DNA from: Gemmatimonadales bacterium
GTDB taxonomy: Bacteria > Gemmatimonadota > Gemmatimonadetes > Gemmatimonadales > GWC2-71-9
Reading direction: 5' to 3'
Assembly (NCBI GenBank): GCA_025928645.1
Contig: JAICJD010000003.1
Span: forward strand, 1-56,069
Length of the DNA: 56,069 nucleotides
How positions within the stretch are numbered: position 1 is the stretch's first letter; every line of letters starts with the position of its first letter. Below, in pieces: positions 50,210 to 56,069 of this stretch. The notes under the pieces are model-generated. The model did not search any database. It worked only from the letters and a program-made list of their open reading frames with translations, and was not told the origin of the DNA. Position numbers and translations under genes: made by a program.

Positions 50210-51729
50210 CGGGCCGCCTCGGGCTCGACGCGAGCCCCGAACGCCGCCGTCTCCACCCGGCCGGCGCGCTTCACCTGCACCCAGACGCGATAGCGACCCG
50301 GCCGGGGGAAGGCGTACGGAAACGACAATCGTCCGGCCGCGGTGTCGTGCATCGTCGCGGCCATCGCGGAATCCCGCGCCGCGATGCGGGAGCCGATCGC
50401 GCCCGCTGCGGTGTCGCCCGCCTCCCGCAGGGTGAAGGTCTCCTGCGCCGCCGGCGACACGGTCCCCATCGGATGGAGATGGATGAAGACCGACCCGTCG
50501 TCCCGCATCACGATCGCGTGCCCCGGCATGCCGAGATAGGGCGCGAGGGCCGCGAGCCTTCCGTCGGGCTCGCGGACCGTGAAGCGGAGCGGCGCCGGCG
50601 CGCCCGCGACCAGCGGCGCCTCGCCGCGGTCCCAGGTGATGGTGGCGCCGTCGGGCAGCGCGGCGCGGCGGCCGGTCGCGCCGCCGACGTAGGCCGCGTC
50701 GTCGCCGCTCGGCTCGGCGGCCGCCGGGATCGAGCCGGCGAGGTCCACGGTCGTCACCAGCGTCTTGGCGAACCCGCTCTCGTGCACCAGATCCGCGAAG
50801 ACCCGGTAGCGGCCGGGCGGCAGGGCGGGCATCGGCGCGTCGAACCGCACCGAATCCGCCGTCCGCGGATGCAGGTGCGCAAAGGCGTCGAGGTCGGGCG
50901 CGCGCACGAGGAACAGGTGCATCAGCCTGCCGTGATCCGTCACGAGCGGCGGCCAGGCGTGCTGCCCGTGCGCGCGGAGCCAGGCCGAGTCGCCGCGCAT
51001 GATCCAGCCGGAGTCCCTGATCTCGAGCCGGAGCGTCGGGGCGGCGCCGGATCCCGTCACGGCGGCGGCCGTGGCAAACGGCCGGTACATCCGGCCGACG
51101 AAGGCGCGGTCCTCGCCGCTCCACCAGCGCCAGCCCCCGAGCAACAGGAGTCCGACGAGTGCAGCGGCGCCGGTCATCGCGCGGCGTGCCGCGCGGCGCC
51201 GGGGCGGATCCGGGGCCCTGCCGGGCGGCAGCACGCTCTCGCGCACGGCGGCACCGACAATCGTGACGATGCCGGCGAACAGGAACAGGCCCGCCGCGCC
51301 GAGGATTACTCCGAGCCAACGGCCGAGCGGCAACCGGCGGTTGGGAACCGCGGCGACCGGCACCACCGTCGTGCCGGCGCCCTTCGCGCCCTTCACGGTG
51401 ACCGTGACGCTGTTGGACCCGGGCGCCATGATCCAGAGCCGCGTGCCGTACCAGCCGGCCGCGCCCGCGATCGGATGCGCGACGTCGGGCGGCGGCAGGC
51501 CCGCGCGCGCGTCGTACAGGTTGACCATCGCGGTGACCGTGTCGGGGGCCGCGCCCGCCACCTGCACGTCCACGTCGGCGACGCCGGGAATGACGCCGGG
51601 CAGGCGCACGTAGACCAGCAGGTGGTACGGTCCGGCATCTCCCTCGTACCAGACGTCGGGGCTTCCCACGTGCGCCGAGCACAGCACTACCATGCCGGCG
51701 AGCCCGAGCGCGCGGGCGGCACGGGTCAC
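50206..51729 (-). CDS. Membrane-anchored periplasmic protein of unknown function
   Basis: A 507-residue protein with a signal-like N-terminal helix (RAARALGLAGMVVLCSA), a periplasmic beta domain, two membrane helices (about 145-170 and 190-205), and a long C-terminal part with two similar beta-sandwich segments. These carry HxH motifs (FAHLHPR, FIHLHPMG) and repeated GRYRVF/GRYRVWV strands. The His pairs suggest copper or other metal binding, but no family is assigned. GTG 51729 overlaps the upstream stop (GTGA), and its end overlaps the FAD oxidase start. Confidence 0.7.
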   Translation of the reverse strand: MTRAARALGLAGMVVLCSAHVGSPDVWYEGDAGPYHLLVYVRLPGVIPGVADVDVQVAGAAPDTVTAMVNLYDARAGLPPPDVAHPIAGAAGWYGTRLWIMAPGSNSVTVTVKGAKGAGTTVVPVAAVPNRRLPLGRWLGVILGAAGLFLFAGIVTIVGAAVRESVLPPGRAPDPPRRRAARRAMTGAAALVGLLLLGGWRWWSGEDRAFVGRMYRPFATAAAVTGSGAAPTLRLEIRDSGWIMRGDSAWLRAHGQHAWPPLVTDHGRLMHLFLVRAPDLDAFAHLHPRTADSVRFDAPMPALPPGRYRVFADLVHESGFAKTLVTTVDLAGSIPAAAEPSGDDAAYVGGATGRRAALPDGATITWDRGEAPLVAGAPAPLRFTVREPDGRLAALAPYLGMPGHAIVMRDDGSVFIHLHPMGTVSPAAQETFTLREAGDTAAGAIGSRIAARDSAMAATMHDTAAGRLSFPYAFPRPGRYRVWVQVKRAGRVETAAFGARVEPEAAR

Positions 51730-52934
51730 CGCATCACCCGCGACATGCCGGCGCCCCACCAGAGCCCGACCCTGGACGATCCGATCGCGATGGCCACGGC
51801 CCAGCCGATGCCGCGCGCGAACGCCGCGAGGTCGAGGCGGCCGGCCGCGTCGGTCGGCACGTCCCAGAAGCTGTGCTGCCAGGCTCCCGGCCGCACCATG
51901 TATGGCCACTGGTCGCCCGCGAAGACCCAGTTGCGCGCGGCGGGCGAGAGGAGGAACTCGCCGAACCACCACTGCACAATGAGGAGCAGCAGCACGAAGC
52001 TCGCGCCCAGGCTCGCGGCCAGCAGCCAGTCGGGGCGCCGTCCGGCGCGGCGGAGCAGCAGGTCCATGCCGAACGCGGGCACGACCAGCAGCAGCGGGAA
52101 CTCGGGCGGCAGCATGTGGGTGACGGGCGTGTAGATCGGCGCCAGCCTGGCCTCGGCGGGGAAGAGCTGGAGGATCCACATCGCCGCCAGGATGCTGGCC
52201 ATGTACACCAGAGCCGCCGCGGTGGCGGAGTAGCGAAGCCGCCCGGCGCGGCCGATGGCGGCGAGCAGCACCGGGAAGGCGATCGCCGTCACCTGGTAGA
52301 AGTGCGGCCGGTGCATCGTGTTCGGGCGGCTGGCGTACTCGGAGATCATGGTCGCCGCCATCACCACCAGGAGCCCGCCGGCGAAGCTGAACGCCCGGGC
52401 CAGCCTCTTCACCTCTCCCGCGCGGGTCGCCCGGTTCTGCGCCGCCAGCAGCAGCAGCATCCCGCCGACCACCACCGAGATCATCCCGACGGCGAGCACC
52501 ATGTGCGGCGGGCTCATGATCTTGACGTCGAGGCCGTAGGCGTTGTGCCACCAGTCGTCGAACGGGGCCGAGGTGATCATCACGAACGTGCCCCAGATGG
52601 TGACCCAGGCGCCGAGCGGCGCGCGGAATCCCCAGAACCGCACCGACTCGGCGCGCTCGGAGGCGGAGCCGGCGAAGGTGGTGCGGAGCACGAGCCAGCC
52701 GCAGCTCACGCCCGCGACGATGGCCCCGAGTTGCTCCAGCAGGTGCGGCAGGGTCCAGAAGGTGTCCCGGCCGATGCTCTTGTGCCACGAGATATCCCAG
52801 AGGATGCCGGCGACGATCGCGGCGGAGGAGAGCAGCACCGCGACCCGCGGCCAGGCCGCGGCCGAGCGTGCGGGGAGGGCGAGCTGGGCGTCGGGCAGGT
52901 CCGGCCGCGGCGATTCGGTAGCGAGGGAGGCCAT
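51726..52934 (-). CDS. Polytopic membrane protein of unknown function
   Basis: A 402-residue protein with about ten hydrophobic helices. Histidines sit near helix ends (WDISWHKSIG, LPHLLEQ, DDWWHNAYGLD, SPPHMVLAVGM), which could bind haem or copper. No family is recognised. The start is uncertain: ATG 52934 is given; ATG 53000 would add 22 residues. It begins the four-gene operon ending with the monooxygenase and is coupled to its partner membrane protein. Confidence 0.7.
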   Translation of the reverse strand: MASLATESPRPDLPDAQLALPARSAAAWPRVAVLLSSAAIVAGILWDISWHKSIGRDTFWTLPHLLEQLGAIVAGVSCGWLVLRTTFAGSASERAESVRFWGFRAPLGAWVTIWGTFVMITSAPFDDWWHNAYGLDVKIMSPPHMVLAVGMISVVVGGMLLLLAAQNRATRAGEVKRLARAFSFAGGLLVVMAATMISEYASRPNTMHRPHFYQVTAIAFPVLLAAIGRAGRLRYSATAAALVYMASILAAMWILQLFPAEARLAPIYTPVTHMLPPEFPLLLVVPAFGMDLLLRRAGRRPDWLLAASLGASFVLLLLIVQWWFGEFLLSPAARNWVFAGDQWPYMVRPGAWQHSFWDVPTDAAGRLDLAAFARGIGWAVAIAIGSSRVGLWWGAGMSRVMR

Positions 52935-52998
52935 GGTGGACAGCAAGTTGATGCGGACGTCGGGGCTGGGCAACGGGGCGGCGAGCGGTGAGCGACCC

Positions 52999-53139
52999 AC
53001 CCCGCGACCTCGAGAAGACGGCCCAGGGCGCGGGCCGCCTCGAGCGTGGCGGGGCGCGGGGCCCCCGAACCCATCACCCCGACGACCGGCCGCCGGTGAG
53101 GGCCCGGGATCCGGTCATCGCCGTCGAGGGGCATAGAGC
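52999..53139 (-). pseudogene. Possible N-terminal remnant of a LOG-like Rossmann protein
   Basis: On the minus strand an open frame from ATG 53139 reads PVVGVMGSG followed by EAARALGRLLEVAGWVA. This looks like the start of a LOG/TIGR00725-type nucleotide-binding protein. The expected LLTGG motif and the remaining 100 or more residues are absent; sequence beyond 53000 runs into the membrane-protein gene. It may be a deletion relic. The match is short and could be chance. Confidence 0.35.
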
Positions 53140-53284
53140 ACATCCTTCCGTGGGGGGCCTCTCTAAACTGGGGGGTATCGGCGGGGTCCCGGCACCCCGG
53201 GACCGCTGAAGACAGCGGACAGCCTGTCCGCTTTCGACGCGGCGACGCCGCGGTCACCCTTGCCAGTGCGCGAGCGAGTCACGT
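53140..53284 (+). promoter_or_regulatory. Upstream region of the PKD lipoprotein with two hairpins
   Basis: A TAAACT -10-like hexamer lies near 53164. Downstream, GGTCCCGG (53185-53192) pairs with CCGGGACC (53197-53204), and AGCGGAC (53214-53220) pairs with GTCCGCT (53226-53232), followed by TTC. Two hairpins in a leader of about 110 bases suggest a regulated or attenuated 5' region. No small gene is supported here. Confidence 0.4.
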
Positions 53285-54028
53285 ATGCGAAACCCACGGT
53301 GGATCATCGCGGCGGCGGGATTCCTTTCCGCCGCCTGCGGCGGCAGCGGCAGCGACGTCACCGGCCCCCCCGCCGGCACCGCGCCGACCGCGAACTTCGG
53401 CGTCACCTGCACCGGTCTCACCTGCAGCTTCAGCGACAGCAGCAGCGCGGCCCAGGGCGGCGGCGCCATCACGGCCTGGCAGTGGAACTTCGGCGACAGC
53501 ACAACCGCGACCGACCAGAACCCCACCCACAGCTACGCGGCCGCTGGCAGCTACAACGCGACGCTCACCGTCACCGACAGCGCGGGCACGACGGGCTCGG
53601 TCACCAAGCCGGTCGCGGTGCAGGCGCCGACCGCCGACCTCACCTGCACCAACGCGACCTCGCCCGGGGGCGCCACCACCTGCAGCCTCACGCTGCCCGA
53701 GCAGGCGAGCGTCACTGTCGTGACGACGGACAACATCCCGTGTGAGGCGCACGGGGACATCTTCGCGTTTACCGCGCCGGTAGCGGACACGCTGAGCAGG
53801 GATGTCTGCTTCGCGCCGGTCGGCACCCAGGTGACGCTGCCGTCCTCGCCCGCGGGGACCGTGGTGAGCTTCAACTTCGTTTCCGGGCTCACTCAGGACA
53901 TGACCGCGGTGCAGGTCAGCGGCCAGTATCCGCAGTGGACCATCGTCGGCGAGGATGCCATCGGCGCGCCGTTCCCGCCGGACTTCGCGGACCTGGGCGT
54001 GACGTTGACGGTGACACCGGGGCCGTAA
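53285..54028 (+). CDS. PKD-domain lipoprotein
   Basis: A 247-residue surface or periplasmic lipoprotein: lipobox LSAAC (C18), short linker, PKD domain (about 35-115; WQWNFGDSTTATDQNPTHSYAAAGSY), then a cysteine-containing beta domain of unknown type. PKD domains mediate protein or polysaccharide contacts. The gene is convergent with the ROK kinase, with a strong hairpin between them. Confidence 0.82.
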   Translation: MRNPRWIIAAAGFLSAACGGSGSDVTGPPAGTAPTANFGVTCTGLTCSFSDSSSAAQGGGAITAWQWNFGDSTTATDQNPTHSYAAAGSYNATLTVTDSAGTTGSVTKPVAVQAPTADLTCTNATSPGGATTCSLTLPEQASVTVVTTDNIPCEAHGDIFAFTAPVADTLSRDVCFAPVGTQVTLPSSPAGTVVSFNFVSGLTQDMTAVQVSGQYPQWTIVGEDAIGAPFPPDFADLGVTLTVTPGP

Positions 54029-54046
54029 AGGGGAGTCACTGACACG

Positions 54047-54081
54047 GAGTCACCCTGGGCGACTCGCGCTCAGGGTGACTC
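54047..54081. terminator. Bidirectional hairpin between convergent genes
   Basis: GAGTCACCCTG (54047-54057) pairs perfectly with CAGGGTGACTC (54071-54081). The unit GACTCGCGCTCAGG is tandemly duplicated here (54061 and 54077). No T-run is present. Confidence 0.6.
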
Positions 54082-54085
54082 GCGC

Positions 54086-55015
54086 TCAGGCTGGCTCCGT
54101 CGGTGACGCCGGGACGGCCCCCCTCCCCCACAGCCACGCCGCCCCGCGCACCCCGCTCGAATCGCCGTGGCGGTTCGGCACGATCTTCGTGACGACGCTG
54201 TCGGAGAAGACGTAGCGCGGCAGCCGCCGGGAGACGGCCGCCGGCAGGTCCGGCAGGTTGGACATGCCGCCGCCCAGGACGACCGCGTCGGGGTCGAGCA
54301 CGTTGAGCACGCCGGCGAGCGCGCGGGCCAGCCGGTTTCCGTAGCGCTCGAGCGCCTCGCGAGCCGTTCCCTCACCGGCTGCGGCCGCCCGCACGATCTC
54401 CGGGCTCGTACGCGTCGTGCCCGAGAGCCGGGCAGCGTCGCGCTCGAACCCGGGTCCCGACAGAAAAGTCTCCACACAGCCCCGCTTGCCGCAGTAGCAC
54501 TCGGGCGCGGTGGCCCGCTCCTCGTCGGTCATCCACGGCAGCGCGTTGTGGCCCCACTCGCCGGCGATCTGATTCGGCCCTTCGTGAATTCGGCCGCCGA
54601 TCGCGATCCCACCGCCGACGCCCGTGCCCAGGATGACCCCGAACACCGCGCCGAGGCCCTGCCCCGCGCCGTCGATCGCCTCAGAGAGCGTGAAGCAGTT
54701 CGCGTCGTTTGCCACGCGGACCGGACGGGCGAGCCGCGCCTCGAGGTCCGCGAGCAACGGTCGTCCGTTGAGCCAGGTGGAGTTGGCGTTCTTCACCAGG
54801 CCGGTGGCCCGGCTCACGACGCCCGGGATTGCCACGCCCGCCGAGCCGGCGCGTCCGGCCTCGGCCTCGATCTCCACGACGAGCCGCGCGATGGCGTCGA
54901 GCGTGCCGGCATAGTCGCGTGGGGTGGCGACGCGGCGGCGCGCGGCGACGATCTCCGATCCGTCGAGCGCGATGGCTTCGGTCTTGGTGCCGCCGAGGTC
55001 GATGCCGATCTGCAT
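54086..55015 (-). CDS. ROK-family sugar kinase
   Basis: A 309-residue kinase of fructose, glucose or N-acetylglucosamine type (Mak/NagK-like). It has the ATP motif IGIDLGGTKTEA, catalytic region VANDANCFTLSEA, GTGVGGGI, and the ROK zinc motif ECYCGKRGCVET with the histidine in EWGHNALPW. Sugar specificity is not certain. The start ATG overlaps the stop of the phosphatase gene by one base (TGATG), so the two are coupled in sugar-phosphate metabolism. Confidence 0.9.
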   Translation of the reverse strand: MQIGIDLGGTKTEAIALDGSEIVAARRRVATPRDYAGTLDAIARLVVEIEAEAGRAGSAGVAIPGVVSRATGLVKNANSTWLNGRPLLADLEARLARPVRVANDANCFTLSEAIDGAGQGLGAVFGVILGTGVGGGIAIGGRIHEGPNQIAGEWGHNALPWMTDEERATAPECYCGKRGCVETFLSGPGFERDAARLSGTTRTSPEIVRAAAAGEGTAREALERYGNRLARALAGVLNVLDPDAVVLGGGMSNLPDLPAAVSRRLPRYVFSDSVVTKIVPNRHGDSSGVRGAAWLWGRGAVPASPTEPA

Positions 55016-55653
55016 CACGCGCCCCGGTCGCGCGGGGCGAGCGAGCGGAGCACCTCGGGCAGCTCGCGGAGCGACCCGAGGTACGCGCTGGCACCGGGCA
55101 ACGCCTCGCGGCGGTGGGTCGTGAGCATGGCGACCACGCGCATACCCGCGGCCAGGCCCGATTCGACGCCGGCGGGCGCGTCCTCCAGCACGACGCAGGC
55201 GCGCGGCTCCACGCCCAGGACCCGGGCACCCACGAGGTATGGCTCGGGGTCGGGCTTGCCCCGGGTCCAGCACTCGGGCGTCACGAGGAAGCCGGGACGC
55301 GGGAGCCCCGCCGCCCGGAGTCGAGCGGTGGCCAGCCGCTCGGGGCCGGAGGTCACCACGGCGAGACGGCGCGCGGACGCCAGCAGCTCGTGCGCCCCGT
55401 CGAAGGCCGCCACGCCCTCGGTACGCTCCGCCTGGCGGTCGTCGAGCAGGGCTCCCTCGCGGGCGGGGTCGAGTTGCGGGGCGAGCATCGCGGCGGCATC
55501 CGTGCTGGTGCGGCCGAAAGGCAGCCGGTCCACCACGTCCGGCGGCAGCCCCCGCAGCTCGGCCCACCAGCGGAACGCCGCGATCACCGACCGGGTCGAG
55601 TCGATGAGCGTGCCGTCGAGGTCCGAGAGGATCGGAATGTCGGGAAGGTCCAT
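55015..55653 (-). CDS. HAD-family sugar phosphatase
   Basis: A 212-residue haloacid-dehalogenase-like phosphatase. Motif I is SDLDGTLIDS, motif II VVTSG, motif III in GKPDPEPY, motif IV LEDAPAGVESGLAAGM. It resembles small sugar-phosphate phosphatases such as YfbT or glycerol-3-phosphatase. ATG 55653 is preferred; ATG 55698 would add a non-family extension. It is the first gene of a two-gene operon with the ROK kinase. Confidence 0.88.
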   Translation of the reverse strand: MDLPDIPILSDLDGTLIDSTRSVIAAFRWWAELRGLPPDVVDRLPFGRTSTDAAAMLAPQLDPAREGALLDDRQAERTEGVAAFDGAHELLASARRLAVVTSGPERLATARLRAAGLPRPGFLVTPECWTRGKPDPEPYLVGARVLGVEPRACVVLEDAPAGVESGLAAGMRVVAMLTTHRREALPGASAYLGSLRELPEVLRSLAPRDRGA

Positions 55654-55812
55654 GACGACCGGATGATAGCCGGAGCGGTCGGTCGCGGCAGCCGGCATTG
55701 GTGATCCCGGTCGCCGCAGCCCGGAGCGCAACCGCCTAACGTGGGCGGGCTTCGGGCGGTACACCAGGGACGGCGCCGCGGGCGACCGCGCGCCCAGCGG
55801 AAGGAGGACGTC

Positions 55813-56069
55813 ATGCTGCGGCAGGACCCGGAATGGGTGATCTGGCCGGTGTCGTGGAGCGCGGTCTGGGTCGGCGCGCTCACCGCGCTCGCCGTCGGGT
55901 TGCTGATCGGACTCGTCGGACTGGCGCTCGGCGCCAACGAGGCTGCGCAGTACGTGGACTGGAAGAAGATCCACCTGATCGGGCTCATCTTCTCGGTGTG
56001 CGGCGCGTTCTTCGGGTATGTGGCGGGCGGCTGGGCGGCGGCGCGGATCGCCGGGCGGGTCCGGTCGGA
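55813..56069 (+). CDS. Membrane protein, 3' end outside window
   Basis: The first 85 codons of a membrane protein. It opens MLRQDPEWVIWPVSWSAVW, then two hydrophobic helices (about 18-45 and 57-80: GALTALAVGLLIGLVGLALG; HLIGLIFSVCGAFFGYVAGG). AAGGAGG (55801-55807) is an ideal ribosome site 5 bases before ATG 55813. The frame is still open at the window edge, so the family cannot be named. Confidence 0.75.
   Translation, partial: MLRQDPEWVIWPVSWSAVWVGALTALAVGLLIGLVGLALGANEAAQYVDWKKIHLIGLIFSVCGAFFGYVAGGWAAARIAGRVRS

Noticed and set aside
52988-53209. Small plus-strand gene before the PKD lipoprotein
   Set aside because: Highly charged, low-complexity translation with no ribosome site and no family match.

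Overview
The window is about 70 percent GC and densely coded. Genes are often joined by 4-base start/stop overlaps (ATGA, GTGA, TTGA). Exported proteins are abundant: lipoproteins, TolC, OmpA with thrombospondin-type-3 repeats, a DUF3187 outer-membrane protein and several c-type cytochromes. ECF sigma/anti-sigma pairs recur. This suggests a Gram-negative, respiring soil or sediment bacterium, and the style and gene content fit Gemmatimonadota or a neighbouring uncultivated phylum. The assignment is an inference. No rRNA, tRNA, CRISPR array, integrase or transposase was seen.

Layout. (i) 1-10.9 kb is a C1-metabolism island. pabB and pabA (4-aminobenzoate), a DUF447 protein and beta-RFAP synthase (first committed step of tetrahydromethanopterin) overlap in one operon. 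A consensus promoter and a leader of about 690 nt lead into lanthanide-type methanol dehydrogenase xoxF, then xoxJ, a xoxG-like cytochrome, a pentapeptide-repeat protein, a YVTN beta-propeller lipoprotein and two tandem exported JAMM-like proteins. (ii) 11-15.3 kb, minus strand: DoxX, prolyl oligopeptidase, 6-phosphofructokinase and a small SelW-like gene that is open only if an in-frame TGA is read as selenocysteine. (iii) 15.4-25.4 kb: OmpA, cytochrome c, DUF255 thioredoxin-like protein, a UvrD-type helicase with an inserted DEDDh exonuclease, cyclophilin, DUF6941, HD and PLD proteins. (iv) 25.6-34.9 kb: an ECF sigma/anti-sigma/Spy-like sensor set, divergent from a TolC-MacAB-type efflux operon, then an amine oxidase and a cytochrome b/molybdopterin oxidoreductase pair. 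(v) 35-45 kb: PHP hydrolase, FabH, small proteins, a YggX-like protein, and an aromatic-amino-acid attenuator (leader peptide Trp-Phe-Phe-Tyr-Phe) in front of a prephenate dehydratase-ACT-DAHP synthase fusion; then a PDZ/anti-sigma/ECF operon. (vi) 45-56 kb: MbfA-like ferritin/VIT1 fusion, uvsE, a four-gene minus operon (two membrane proteins, FAD oxidase, flavin monooxygenase), PKD lipoprotein, ROK kinase, HAD phosphatase and a truncated membrane protein.

Most notable are the hidden selenoprotein with a SECIS-like hairpin, the complete aromatic attenuator, the H4MPT/XoxF island, the tandem periplasmic JAMM-like proteins, the helicase-exonuclease fusion, and two dispersed palindromic repeat families. 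One repeat family is a modular element of about 310-415 bp in three copies plus a fragment.

Genes work together in visible groups. PabA/PabB feed beta-RFAP synthase for the C1 carrier that would oxidise formaldehyde produced by XoxF. The attenuator ties flux into the shikimate pathway to charging with all three aromatic amino acids. The two ECF operons and the iron/oxidative-stress genes (MbfA, YggX, uvsE) suggest envelope- and metal-stress responses.
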